Assembly (NCBI RefSeq): GCF_012933655.1
Contig: NZ_JABBJJ010000124.1
Coordinates: 1-32,222, forward strand
Source: Pyxidicoccus fallax
GTDB lineage: Bacteria; Myxococcota; Myxococcia; Myxococcales; Myxococcaceae
Direction: 5' to 3'
DNA: 32,222 nt
Position 1 is the stretch's first letter. Every line of letters starts with the position of its first letter. Positions 17,807 through 26,489 of this stretch are shown one piece after another. The notes beneath the pieces are model-generated. The model was not told the origin of the DNA. It saw nothing but the letters and a program-made list of their open reading frames with translations, and did not search any database. Made by a program: the position numbers and the translations under genes.

Positions 17807-18093
17807 CCCCATAGCCGGAGCCGGTGCCGCGGTTTCCCCCAAGCACAGGGTGCGATGTCCCTGGCGCTGAAGCCTCGGTGAGGTGCGTCGTCCTGGGTTC
17901 GTATGCTCGCCTGGATTGAAGGACCGGGCTCTGGACGGCTACCGGTCAGGTCCATTCATTCCTGGGACACCAGGGGAGGGGGTGGCAACGAACCCATACA
18001 GTCCCTGGGCAGAGTACGTCCAGTGAGTCGTTCTCGGGTTACGCCGTCGCGGTGGACCCCAGGGGCGGGGCATCGCGGAGAAGAAGGCGTCGC
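17807..18093. other. Intergenic region without a recognisable gene
   Basis: About 290 bases lie between the CHAT gene start and the SDR stop, both on the minus strand. The promoter of the CHAT operon should be here, but I see no convincing -35/-10 or sigma-54 box. A stem GACCGG (17922-17927) / CCGGTC (17942-17947) with a 14-base loop could end SDR transcription but has no T-run. No codon-like third-position GC bias consistent with a gene was noticed. Confidence 0.6.
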
Positions 18094-18696
18094 TCAGCCG
18101 AACCGGCGCGCGTCGATGACCTCGCCGGTCCGGGTGCCCTCCACGCTCTCCACGTAGGCGGGGGCCACCTTCTCCGCAGGCATCCCGGGCACACCCTTCA
18201 TGCCCATGGCGTCCAGCGTCTCCTGGACCCACGGCGGGCTGACGACGTTGATGCGGATGCTCCTCGGGGCCTCCAGTGCCGCCGCGCGGGTGAACCCCTC
18301 CAGCCCCGCGTTGATGAGGCTGATGGCCGCGGAGCCCTTCATCGGCTCCTGCGCCAGCACGCCGCTCGTCAGCGTGATGGAGCCCTTGTCGCGCACGTGG
18401 GGCAGCGCCAGCCGCGCCACGTTGATCTGCCCCATCAGCTTGTTCGACAGGCTGAACTGGAAGTCCTCATCCGTCAGCTCCGTCAGGCCCTTGAAGGCTC
18501 CGGTTCCTGTCACGGAGACGACCGCATCGAACGGCGCCACCGCCTGGAACAGCCGCTGGAGCGAGTCCTTCGACGTGATGTCCGCCTGGTACGCCCCGCT
18601 GCTCCTGCCCACCTCGACGATTTCGTGACGCCCGGATAGCGCCCGCACCACGGCCCGGCCAATCGTCCCCGTTGCTCCGATGACCACGACTTTCAT
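18094..18696 (-). CDS. Atypical short-chain dehydrogenase/reductase
   Basis: A 200-residue SDR starting at ATG 18696 behind GGAGGAG. The nucleotide-binding GATGTIG is at residues 7-13, and VGRSSG after the second strand suggests NADP(H). The usual catalytic Tyr-x-x-x-Lys is absent: at the expected place the sequence reads SAAISLINAGLEGFTRAAALE, which keeps the following helix but has no Tyr/Lys pair. Short SDRs of this compact class with this substitution are common in bacteria, so it is probably a family trait rather than decay, but classical catalysis looks unlikely. It is transcribed away from the carotenoid genes and shares a 158-base divergent promoter region with them. Substrate unknown. 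Confidence 0.88.
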   Translation of the reverse strand: MKVVVIGATGTIGRAVVRALSGRHEIVEVGRSSGAYQADITSKDSLQRLFQAVAPFDAVVSVTGTGAFKGLTELTDEDFQFSLSNKLMGQINVARLALPHVRDKGSITLTSGVLAQEPMKGSAAISLINAGLEGFTRAAALEAPRSIRINVVSPPWVQETLDAMGMKGVPGMPAEKVAPAYVESVEGTRTGEVIDARRFG

Positions 18697-18854
18697 GTCC
18701 GCTCCTCCCTGGTAGGTGCGCGCGAACATGCCGCCACACGAGAGCGCCTGCTCGTGAAAAGGCCCCGTGACGTCAGGAGGTGTACGGGACGACCTGGACG
18801 GCGGGCCCGGTACGTATCCAGACCAGACACCCAGCCCGTTCTCCCCAGGTCACC

Positions 18855-20327
18855 ATGTTCGCCGTTTCAGCCTCTTCGAGCCCCTCCACGCCCAAGGCCC
18901 GGGGCCTGAGGGACGTCTCGGCGCCTTCCTGGTTCCGCGCCTTCGCGCCGCTGCCCCGCGAGCACGGCTTCGAGCCGCTCCGCGTGGAGGGAATCCTCCC
19001 CGAGGACCTCCAGGGCACGCTGTACCGCGTGGGCCCCGCCGCCTTCTCCGCCCACGGCCAGCGCTACGGCCACTGGTTCGACGGAGACGGCGCCGTCTCC
19101 GCCGTGCGCTTCGCGGGCCGCTCCGCCCACGGCGCCACCCGCTTCGTGGAGACCCAGCACCGCGCGCATGAGCGGCGCGAGGGGAAGATGCTGTACGGCC
19201 GCTACGGCACCGTCATCCCTGGTGGCCCCCTCCACCGCCTGCGCGCACTTCCGTACAACGCCGCGAACACCGCCCTGATGCACTGGCAGGACCGGCTCTT
19301 CGCCCTCCACGAGCAGAGCCACCCCACCGAGGTGGACCCCGACAGCCTGCACACGCTCGGCGCGACGGACCTGCACGGCATCGTGCAGCGGGCCTTCTCC
19401 GCCCACCCTCGTCGCGTCCCCTCGCGCAAGGCCACGTACAACTTCGGCGCGCGCTACGGCCCCGGCTTCATGTGGCTGGACCTCTTCGAACTTCCCGACG
19501 TGGGCGCCGCCCGCCGCCTCTGCACGCTGAAGCTGCCGGGGCTGACGCTGCTCCATGACTTCATCGCCACGGACCGGTACCTCGTGTTCCTCGTCCCTCC
19601 GATGAAGCTCCCCCTGCTGCGCATGGTCCTCGGACTGGGCACGCTGGCGGACGGCCTCGCGCTCGACACCTCCCGGGGCACCGAGGTCATCGTGGTGCCC
19701 ATCGACGACCCCGAGCGCCCGGTGCGCTTCACCGTGGACCCGTTCTTCCTCTGGCACTTCGCCAATGCCTTCGAGGAGCGCGGCCACATCGTCCTCGACA
19801 TCGTTCGCTACGCGGACGCGAGCATCAACCTGCTCCTCGGTGAGTTCATCACCGGTCACCTCAAGCACCCGCCGACGGGAATGCTCCACCGGCTCCGCAT
19901 CGACCCCGTGCGCCAGCGCCTGTCCTCGGAGCAACGCTGGGACCGGCCCTGCGAGTTTCCCCATCAGTCCTCCGAGCAGTCCTGCCGCGATGGGCGGTAC
20001 CTGTATCTCCTGTCGAGCTCACCGGAGGGCGGGCTCCAGCCACCGGACCAGCTGGCGAAGGTGGACCACCACGGCGGCGCAGTGGAGACCGTCTCCCCGG
20101 GACCCGGGCAGTACCCCTCCGAGCCCGTCTTCGTCCCCCGCCGGGGCGCCACGGGTGAGGACGACGGCTACCTCCTGACGCTCGTCTACGACAGCCGGCG
20201 CCACGCCAGCCACGTGGCCGTCTTCGACGCCCGGCGCTTCACACGCGCGCCCCTGGCACGGGTCTGGTTCGACCACCACCTTCCGTTCACCGTGCACGGA
20301 CTGTGGGTTCCTCGGGAGAGGGGATAG
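18855..20327 (+). CDS. Carotenoid oxygenase (RPE65/CCD family)
   Basis: A 490-residue non-haem iron dioxygenase. The four iron-ligand histidines are all in family context: H184 (FSAHP), H234 (LLHDF), H301 (LWHFANA) and H481 (TVHGLW). Such enzymes split carotenoids or apocarotenoids at a double bond to give aldehydes such as retinal. The start is taken at ATG 18855; an in-frame GTG at 18780 abuts its AGGAGG too closely and adds a tail unlike the family. There is no signal peptide. It precedes carotenoid-type flavoenzymes on the same strand, which makes their product a likely substrate, though a 67-base gap separates it from the ABC1 kinase. Cleavage position cannot be predicted. Confidence 0.93.
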   Translation: MFAVSASSSPSTPKARGLRDVSAPSWFRAFAPLPREHGFEPLRVEGILPEDLQGTLYRVGPAAFSAHGQRYGHWFDGDGAVSAVRFAGRSAHGATRFVETQHRAHERREGKMLYGRYGTVIPGGPLHRLRALPYNAANTALMHWQDRLFALHEQSHPTEVDPDSLHTLGATDLHGIVQRAFSAHPRRVPSRKATYNFGARYGPGFMWLDLFELPDVGAARRLCTLKLPGLTLLHDFIATDRYLVFLVPPMKLPLLRMVLGLGTLADGLALDTSRGTEVIVVPIDDPERPVRFTVDPFFLWHFANAFEERGHIVLDIVRYADASINLLLGEFITGHLKHPPTGMLHRLRIDPVRQRLSSEQRWDRPCEFPHQSSEQSCRDGRYLYLLSSSPEGGLQPPDQLAKVDHHGGAVETVSPGPGQYPSEPVFVPRRGATGEDDGYLLTLVYDSRRHASHVAVFDARRFTRAPLARVWFDHHLPFTVHGLWVPRERG

Positions 20328-20394
20328 GCGCGCACCCGACAGCCCCCTGGGATTCCCGGTGCGCCCTCACACCCCGGCGCCTATGTTTCTGGAC

Positions 20395-21717
20395 ATGTCC
20401 AAAACCAGGAACCCGCCAGTCGGCCGGCTGGCCAGGCTCGGCCGGGTGGCCGCGCTCTCCGCCCGCGGCTCCGCGGGGCTGGCGATGCGCGCCCTGCGCA
20501 AGGTCACCGGCTCGGACACCCGGGAGACCGAGCGCTCCACGCTCGGCCACTTCGTCCAGGCACTCGGAGAGATGAAGGGCGTGGCGATGAAGCTCGGCCA
20601 GGCGCTCTCCATGGACGTGGACGCGCTGCCCGCCGAGCTCCGGAGCATCGTCGCCCGCCTGCAGAGCGAGGCGCCTCCGCTCGACACCGAGGAAATCGTC
20701 GCCATCATCGAGGACGAGCTCGGCGCTCCACCCGAGAAGCTGTTCGCGGAGTTCGACCCCCAGCCGCTCGCCGCCGCGTCGCTCGGCCAGGTGCACGCGG
20801 CCCGCCTGCTCGATGGCCGCGAGGTGGTGCTCAAGGTCCAGTACCCCGGCATCGCCGAGGCCGTGGAGGCCGACCTCGCCAACCTGTCCACCGTGGCGCG
20901 CGCGGCGGGACTCACCTCGAAGCTGCTCGACGGCCGCGACTACGTGGAGGAGATGCACCGGGAGCTCACCTGCGAGACGGACTACACGCTGGAGGCGGAG
21001 CGCGCTCGCGCCTTCCGCGCCCTGTTCGCGTCCGAGCCGGACCTGCTCGCGCCCGAGCCCATTCCGGAGCGCTCCACGTCCCGCGTCCTCTGTCTCACCC
21101 GCGTGCGCGGCCAGACGCTGCAACAGTTCATCGACTCGAACCCGGACGCGGCCTCCCGCTGGCGCGTCAGCGAGCAGCTCATCCGCGCCGTGCACGGCCC
21201 GTTCTACTCGGCGGGGCGCGTCCACGCGGATCCGCACCCGGGCAACTTCATCGTCACCGGGGACGGGCGGCTGGCCGTGCTCGACTTCGGCTGCGTGAAG
21301 TCCTTCCGCGAGGACTTCGTCCAGCCCATCCAGACCTTCCTCGGCGCCGCGCTGCGCGGCGAGCCGTATGACGCGCTGACCGGCGTGCGCGCCGCGGGCT
21401 TCGTCGTGGACACCGACGAGGCCACGGCCCGGAGCCTCCTCTCCGAAATCGTGGAGATCGCCACCCGGCCCCTGCGCACCGACTGCTACGACTACGCGCT
21501 CGACACGACGGTGCAGGACATGCGGGCGCTCGGGCTGCGGCGCACGGTGGACTTCCTGCGCGTGCGGCCCCCGGCCGAGGCGGTGATGCTCGGACGCGCG
21601 GTGGGCGGCTGCGCGCAGAACCTGCGGGCGCTCGGAGCCCGTGGTGATGTCCGCGGCTTGTACCTGCGACTCCTCGAACGCAAGCGGCCCGCGCAGGCTT
21701 CGGGCACGACGACATGA
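20395..21717 (+). CDS. ABC1/UbiB-family atypical kinase
   Basis: A 440-residue protein-kinase-like protein of the ABC1/AarF/COQ8 family. Hallmarks seen: the KxGQ motif KLGQ with K66; the alanine-rich nucleotide loop PLAAASLGQVH near 124; the strand lysine K147 in VVLKVQ; the catalytic-loop motif HADPHPGN near 277; and metal-binding D297 in VLDFG. Members support ubiquinone or prenyl-lipid synthesis, and plastid ABC1K proteins affect carotenoid and prenylquinone levels. The stop overlaps the next start by four bases, tying it to the CruA-like gene, so I infer a lipid-cofactor role linked to that enzyme. Start is uncertain: ATGs at 20383 and 20395 and a GTG at 20359 are in frame and none has a strong ribosome site. 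Confidence 0.9.
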   Translation: MSKTRNPPVGRLARLGRVAALSARGSAGLAMRALRKVTGSDTRETERSTLGHFVQALGEMKGVAMKLGQALSMDVDALPAELRSIVARLQSEAPPLDTEEIVAIIEDELGAPPEKLFAEFDPQPLAAASLGQVHAARLLDGREVVLKVQYPGIAEAVEADLANLSTVARAAGLTSKLLDGRDYVEEMHRELTCETDYTLEAERARAFRALFASEPDLLAPEPIPERSTSRVLCLTRVRGQTLQQFIDSNPDAASRWRVSEQLIRAVHGPFYSAGRVHADPHPGNFIVTGDGRLAVLDFGCVKSFREDFVQPIQTFLGAALRGEPYDALTGVRAAGFVVDTDEATARSLLSEIVEIATRPLRTDCYDYALDTTVQDMRALGLRRTVDFLRVRPPAEAVMLGRAVGGCAQNLRALGARGDVRGLYLRLLERKRPAQASGTTT

Positions 21718-23171
21718 TGGCCGTGGAGGCGCTGAAGGCCCGCGTGCGCGAGTCCGGCGGGCCCGAGCTGCTGGAGCGGCTGGAGTGGCTCGACGCGGAG
21801 CGGGCGCATCCGTCGCTGCGCGAGCGGTCCGTGCGCGCGCCGGAGCGGGGCACGCACGTGGACTTCGACGTGGTGCTCGCGGGCGGTGGGCTGTCGCTGC
21901 TGTACGCGCCCGTGCTGGCGGGGCTCGGCCTCCGGGTGGGCGTCTTCGAGCGGGGCCGGGCCGCGGTGACGCATCGCGAGTGGAACATCAGCCACGCGGA
22001 GCTGCGCCCCCTGGTCGACAGCGGCCTCTTCCAGCCCGACGAGGTGGAGTCGCTCATCCTCGCTCGCTATTCGCACGGCGTGTGTCGCTGGCACGGCGGC
22101 GGCGAGTACCCGGTGCGCGACGCGCTGGACCACGCGGTGGACGCGGGCCGGCTGCTCGCGGAGGTGCGCCGCCGCGCGGAAGCTCGGGGCGTCCGCTTCC
22201 ACGAGGGGCACACGCTGGTGGGCATGGGCGAAGGGCCCGACGCGGTCCGCCTCCAATTCGAGCGCGCCGATGGAGGCCGCTCCGACGTCACCGCGCGCCT
22301 GGTGCTCGACGCTCGCGGTGTCTCCAGTCCCCACGCGACGGCGGACCTCCTCTGTCCCACGGTGGGCGGGGTGCTGACCGGGCTGACGGAGGGCACCGCG
22401 CCGGACGAGCTGAACCCCCGGGTGGGCGACATCCTCGTCACCACCGAGGGCGTGGAGGAGGGGCGCCAGCACATCTGGGAGGGCTTCCCGGGGCGCCCGG
22501 GCGAGACGACCGTCTATCTCTTCTATTACGCCCCCGCGCGCGACGTCCGCGGTGAGCACGCGCTCCTGCGCCTGTATGGGCGGTTCTTCGAGCGGCTTGG
22601 CCACTACAAGCGGGGCGAGCCGCGACTCGTGCGACCGACGTTCGGCTACATCCCCGGCTGGTCCCGGCTGGTACCGCCGCCTCGCGCTCCGGGGCAGCGG
22701 GTGGTGCTGGTGGGGGACGCGGCGGCGCGCCACTCGCCGCTCACGTACTGCGGCTTCGGCGCGACGATGCGCTCCTTCCTTCCCGCGTCCCAGGCCATCG
22801 CCTCGGCGCTCCATGAGGGTGGGGTGCCCACGGGGCCCGTCGTCCACGACACGCCGCTGCACGCGGTGACGGGCGGGCTCGCGACGCTCATGGCCAGTCC
22901 TCCCCGGGAGCCGGCGCTTCGGGACGAGCTGAACGGGCTGCTCGACGCCGCATTCTCCGCGCTGTACTCGATGGGCAACGGCCCGTACTCAGCGCTCATC
23001 AAGGACCAGATGACGGGGACGGACTTCGTCCGCTTCCTCTACCTCGTCGCGAAGCGCAGGCCTCGGGTGTACCGGGAGAGTCTCGCGCTTGCGAGCCACG
23101 GCCCGATGGCTACCGCCCGGTGGCTGGAGGGGCTCTCCCGCGCGGTGCTCCAGCTCCGCGCCGCGTCCTGA
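21714..23171 (+). CDS. CruA/CruP-like lycopene cyclase-family flavoprotein
   Basis: A 485-residue FAD enzyme. The dinucleotide fold FDVVLAGGGLSLLYAPVLAG at about 51-70 is followed by VFERG, the characteristic REWNISHAEL, LVLDARGVSSPHA, HIWEGFPGRPGETTVYLFYY, and a second FAD contact VVLVGDAAARHSPLTYCGFG at about 330-349. This chain of motifs matches, from memory, the CruA/CruP branch of lycopene cyclases known in green sulfur bacteria and cyanobacteria; these act on psi end groups to form beta or gamma rings. The start ATG 21714 overlaps the kinase stop. The CrtU-like gene follows after 15 bases. Well-studied myxobacteria use the unrelated CrtYc/CrtYd pair, which makes this form notable. A geranylgeranyl-reductase-like role is the alternative. 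Confidence 0.85.
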   Translation: MMAVEALKARVRESGGPELLERLEWLDAERAHPSLRERSVRAPERGTHVDFDVVLAGGGLSLLYAPVLAGLGLRVGVFERGRAAVTHREWNISHAELRPLVDSGLFQPDEVESLILARYSHGVCRWHGGGEYPVRDALDHAVDAGRLLAEVRRRAEARGVRFHEGHTLVGMGEGPDAVRLQFERADGGRSDVTARLVLDARGVSSPHATADLLCPTVGGVLTGLTEGTAPDELNPRVGDILVTTEGVEEGRQHIWEGFPGRPGETTVYLFYYAPARDVRGEHALLRLYGRFFERLGHYKRGEPRLVRPTFGYIPGWSRLVPPPRAPGQRVVLVGDAAARHSPLTYCGFGATMRSFLPASQAIASALHEGGVPTGPVVHDTPLHAVTGGLATLMASPPREPALRDELNGLLDAAFSALYSMGNGPYSALIKDQMTGTDFVRFLYLVAKRRPRVYRESLALASHGPMATARWLEGLSRAVLQLRAAS

Positions 23172-23186
23172 CGCCCTGGAGAACCC

Positions 23187-24728
23187 ATGCGACTTTCCTT
23201 CGCGCTCCCCGCGCTGCCCCTCAACCGCTTCAGCCCGGAGCGGCTTCCAGCCTCGCCCCGCGCGCGGCGGCCACGGTTGTCCCCATCGCGCAGCGTGGCC
23301 GTGGTGGGCGGCGGGCTGGCCGGACTGACGGCGGCGACGCTGTTGGCCGAGCGGGGCGCCTCCGTCACCGTGCTGGAGCGCGAGTCCTTCCTCGGCGGAC
23401 GCGTGGGCGCCTGGATGGAGCGCCTGGAGGACGGCGAGTCCTTCGAGATGGAGCGCGGCTTCCACGCCTTCTTCCGGCAGTACTACAACCTGCGGGCCCT
23501 GCTGCGCCGGGTGGACCCGCGGCTGGAGCGGCTGCGCAAGCTGGAGGACTACCCCATCCTCGGGCCAGCGGGAGAGATGGAGTCCTTCTCGCGCTTGCCC
23601 GCGTTGCCGCCCTTCAACGTGCTGGGCCTCATCCGGCGCACCTCGACGCTGAAGGTGATGGACCTGGCGCGCATGGACGTCCGCTCCGCGCTGGTGATGC
23701 TCACGTTCGACCAGGAGCGCACGTACGCCCAGCACGACGGGCGCACCGCGGGCGCGTACCTCGACTCGCTGCGCTTTCCGCCCCATGCGCGGCGGATGCT
23801 GTTCGACGTGTTCTCCCACTCCTTCTTCAACCCGGAGGAGGAGCTGTCGGCGGCCGAGCTGCTGATGATGTTCCACTTCTATTTCATGGGGAACCCGGAG
23901 GGCCTCGTCTTCGACGTGCTCGACGACCCGTTCGCCTCGGCGGTGTGGCTGCCCTTGCGGCGCTACCTCGAAGGGCTGGGCGTGCGCTTCCGGCTGGGCG
24001 AGGAGGTCACCGGGGTGGCCCGGCGCGCGGGCGGCGGCGTCCGGGTGCTGAGCGGGAAGGGCACGCCCGTGGAGGCCGACGCGGTGGTGCTCGCCACCTC
24101 CGTGGAACCCCTGAAGCGGCTCGTTTCCAACTCGCCGGAGCTGCGGGACGCGGAGTGGCGCAGGAAGGTCGACTCGCTGGCGCTCACGTCGCCGTTCGCC
24201 GTGTGGCGGCTGTGGCTGGACCGGCCGTCGGCGCCGGGCCGGCATCCCTTCGTGGGGACCACGGGCATGGGGGTGCTGGACAACATCTCCCTGTACCACC
24301 TCTTCGAGGGCGAGAGCCGCCGATGGGCCGCGCGCACGGGCGGCTCGGTGGTGGAGCTGCATGGCTATGGGCTGCCGCTGGACGCGGACGAGGCCACCGT
24401 GCGGCGCGAGCTGCTGGACGGGCTGCACCGGCTCTACCCGGAGCTACGCGGGGCGCGGGTGCTGGGAGAGCGGTACCTCCTGCGCCGGGACTGCCCGTCC
24501 TTCGCCCCGGGCTCGTTCCGGCTCCGCCCCACGGTGGAGACGCCCTTTCCGGACGTCGTGCTCGCGGGCGACTTCGTCCGGCTGCCCGTTCCCACGGCGC
24601 TGATGGAGCGCGCGGCGACGTCTGGCTTCATGGCCGCCAACCACCTGCTCGCGGGCTGGGAAGTGCAGGGACAGGAGCTCTGGTCCGTGCCCCGGCGCGG
24701 GCTGCTGGCGGGGGTTCCCATTCCCTGA
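23187..24728 (+). CDS. CrtU-like carotene desaturase/methyltransferase (FAD/NAD(P)-binding)
   Basis: A 513-residue flavoprotein of the phytoene-desaturase superfamily. The FAD motif VAVVGGGLAGLTAATLLAE is at about 37-55, with FLGGRVGAW after it. MERGFHAFFRQYYNLRALL at about 89-107, FSHSFFN, and FHFYFMGNPEGL are typical of CrtU and CruE, which desaturate and methyl-shift the beta ring to the aromatic ring of isorenieratene or chlorobactene. A C-terminal AGDFVRLPVPTALMERAATS closes the FAD site. The start ATG 23187 has CTGGAGA upstream and lies 15 bases after the CruA-like stop. The pairing of cyclase-like and CrtU-like genes argues for an aromatic or otherwise modified carotenoid. A zeta-carotene desaturase role is possible. 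Confidence 0.87.
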   Translation: MRLSFALPALPLNRFSPERLPASPRARRPRLSPSRSVAVVGGGLAGLTAATLLAERGASVTVLERESFLGGRVGAWMERLEDGESFEMERGFHAFFRQYYNLRALLRRVDPRLERLRKLEDYPILGPAGEMESFSRLPALPPFNVLGLIRRTSTLKVMDLARMDVRSALVMLTFDQERTYAQHDGRTAGAYLDSLRFPPHARRMLFDVFSHSFFNPEEELSAAELLMMFHFYFMGNPEGLVFDVLDDPFASAVWLPLRRYLEGLGVRFRLGEEVTGVARRAGGGVRVLSGKGTPVEADAVVLATSVEPLKRLVSNSPELRDAEWRRKVDSLALTSPFAVWRLWLDRPSAPGRHPFVGTTGMGVLDNISLYHLFEGESRRWAARTGGSVVELHGYGLPLDADEATVRRELLDGLHRLYPELRGARVLGERYLLRRDCPSFAPGSFRLRPTVETPFPDVVLAGDFVRLPVPTALMERAATSGFMAANHLLAGWEVQGQELWSVPRRGLLAGVPIP

Positions 24729-24786
24729 CGGCAATGGAGCGAGCCATTTCTGGCATCATCGTGGGGCATCGTCTCCGGGGGTTTTC

Positions 24787-25434
24787 ATGGTGCAGGCTTT
24801 CATGGTGCGAACGAGCGCGGCGCGCGTAGAGGTGATGACCTTCCTGCTGGGCATCTGGCTCGCCGTGTCGGGGCTGGCGGGTGCCGCGCTCATCGCCCTG
24901 GGCGTGCTCTATCAAAGCTGGGAAGCACCGGCCTACTTCCCGGGCGACGCCCCCCTCGCGGACCTCTGTGTGGACCTCGCGCTCGCGGGCTGGCTGTTCA
25001 TCGCGATCGGGCTGGTGGCGGCGCGGGCCATGTCCCGCTTCATCGACCGGACGAGCACCCTGCGGGTGGCCACCCGGATCTTGACGGGGCTGCTGGTGCT
25101 CTCCTGTGTGACGTTGGCGCCGGCCCTGGCTCGCGTGGCGGGGCGCCAGTTCGGAGAGTGGCGCCAGTTGAGGGCGCTCCTGGTGGAGGGCGAGGCCCGG
25201 GCCCGGACGTACGCGCGTTCCCAGGATGGGGTGCTCACACGGGACGAGTTCGAGCAGGCACGTGCGTGGTTTCAGGCCCATCCCGATCATTTCAGCTTCA
25301 AGTTCAAGGAGCTGCCCCAGCCCGTGCGGGTCCAGGTGATGACGTCGCGGCCCCCGTACGTGGGTGTGCACTTCGGTGGCGGGAGCAACGCTGTATTCGA
25401 TTTGACCACGATGCGCTGCACGTACTCGGACTGA
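24787..25434 (+). CDS. Unrecognised membrane protein
   Basis: A 215-residue protein I cannot assign. Three hydrophobic helices are visible: about 17-42 (LLGIWLAVSGLAGAALIALG), 58-82 (LCVDLALAGWLFIAIGLVAA) and 96-114 (ILTGLLVLSCVTLAPALA). The remaining 100 residues are soluble, contain DGVLTRDEFEQARAWFQAHP (a single loop with some EF-hand flavour, incomplete) and end TMRCTYSD. It starts at ATG 24787 behind GGGGG, 58 bases after the CrtU-like stop, and may be co-transcribed. No functional link to carotenoids or polysaccharide is evident. Confidence 0.8.
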   Translation: MVQAFMVRTSAARVEVMTFLLGIWLAVSGLAGAALIALGVLYQSWEAPAYFPGDAPLADLCVDLALAGWLFIAIGLVAARAMSRFIDRTSTLRVATRILTGLLVLSCVTLAPALARVAGRQFGEWRQLRALLVEGEARARTYARSQDGVLTRDEFEQARAWFQAHPDHFSFKFKELPQPVRVQVMTSRPPYVGVHFGGGSNAVFDLTTMRCTYSD

Positions 25435-25517
25435 GCTCGGCTGATCGACCCACCCGAAGGGGACGTAGCATTGCCGGGGGCGAGAAGTTTCACGGGAGCC
25501 TTTGTTACGTCGGCAAC

Positions 25518-25544
25518 GGGAGCGCCCCTCCGGGCGGCACTCCC
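25518..25544. terminator. GC-rich hairpin before the polysaccharide locus
   Basis: GGGAG CGCCC (25518-25527) pairs with GGGCG and CTCCC (25532-25536, 25540-25544) around a four-base loop, giving ten base pairs with a three-base bulge. It lies 84 bases after the membrane-protein stop and 105 before the acetyltransferase start. No T-run follows, so it may be a factor-assisted terminator or a leader structure. Confidence 0.35.
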
Positions 25545-25649
25545 CCTCGCGGTGAGCATGTTCTCCGTGCTGAATCAGAACGGAGTCGCTCGGGAGGGCC
25601 ACGCGATGATGTCCAGGTCCATCGGTATGGCCCGGGTTGGAGGCACACC

Positions 25650-26315
25650 GTGACTGCCGTCGTCATCATTGGCGCGGGCTCGTACGGCGTCGTCTACAAG
25701 GAGTACCTCGAGGCCGACGGCCACTGGGACGTGCGCGCCTTCCTCGACGATGACCCCTCCATGCAGGGCACGACGGTCGCTGGCCTGCCCGTGATGGGGA
25801 CCACCGAGGAGCTCCCCAGGCTCCGCGAGCGCGGCATCGAGGGCGCCTTCGCCCCCATCGGCAACAACGCCGTGAGAACGCGCCTGCTCGACCGCGTGCG
25901 CGCCGCGGGCCTGAGGACGCCCAACTTCGTGCACGCGTCCGTCATCACCGCCTCCAAGCCCCGGCCGGACGCGGGCATCTACATCCTGGCGGGAACGGTC
26001 ATCATGCCCCTCGTCCAGATTGGCGAGTTCGTGATGATCAGCATGGGTGTGAAGATTGCCCACCACACCACCCTGGAGCGCGGCGTCTTCCTGTCCACTG
26101 GCGTCAACGTCGGCGCCGGTATCCACGTGGGTGAGCGCGCATTCCTCGGCATCGGCAGCACCGTGGTGACCAAGGTCCGCTCGGTGGGCGCGGACGCGAT
26201 GGTCGGCGCCGGCGCGGTGGTCCTCAAGGACGTCCCCCCGGGCATCACCGTCGTCGGCGTGCCGGCCCGGCCACTGCCTCGCGACGCCGCGAAGCTTCCC
26301 CAGAACGCCGAGTAA
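25650..26315 (+). CDS. NeuD/PglD-type sugar O- or N-acetyltransferase
   Basis: A 221-residue protein starting at GTG 25650 behind GGAGG. The N-terminal part is a small Rossmann-like domain (AVVIIGAGSYG at 3-13, then AFLDDDPSMQG) and the C-terminal part is a left-handed beta-helix of hexapeptide repeats (IGEFVMISMGVKIAHH, VGERAFLGIGSTV, VGADAMVGAGAVV). It ends with the VVGVPARPL signature of this family. H138/H139 sit where PglD-type enzymes place the catalytic base. Members acetylate sialic acids or UDP-amino sugars in the cytoplasm. The gene sits 174 bases ahead of wza in the same direction, so it likely modifies a building block of the exported polysaccharide. The exact sugar is unknown. 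Confidence 0.9.
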   Translation: MTAVVIIGAGSYGVVYKEYLEADGHWDVRAFLDDDPSMQGTTVAGLPVMGTTEELPRLRERGIEGAFAPIGNNAVRTRLLDRVRAAGLRTPNFVHASVITASKPRPDAGIYILAGTVIMPLVQIGEFVMISMGVKIAHHTTLERGVFLSTGVNVGAGIHVGERAFLGIGSTVVTKVRSVGADAMVGAGAVVLKDVPPGITVVGVPARPLPRDAAKLPQNAE

Positions 26316-26489
26316 CGCCGGGACACCGTCCGCGTTGCCCCGCGGGGCAGGTGGTCTGTTGCCCACCCTGAGTCGCCTATTGCCTGTCAGACATCCGGGC
26401 GGCGCCATGGATTGCCAGTGCCCTCCAGGGCCGGATGATGAGCGAGCAGGGAAGCCTGGGGGAGGCTCGCGGTTGTCCGGAGAACTTCA

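Noticed and set aside
18768..18775. TGACGTCA palindrome in the divergent SDR/carotenoid-oxygenase promoter region
   Set aside because: A single eight-base palindrome with no second copy is expected by chance.
26336..26349. 14-base palindrome TGCCCCGCGGGGCA after the acetyltransferase
   Set aside because: Pure G/C palindromes are frequent at this composition; the hairpin would have only five pairs.
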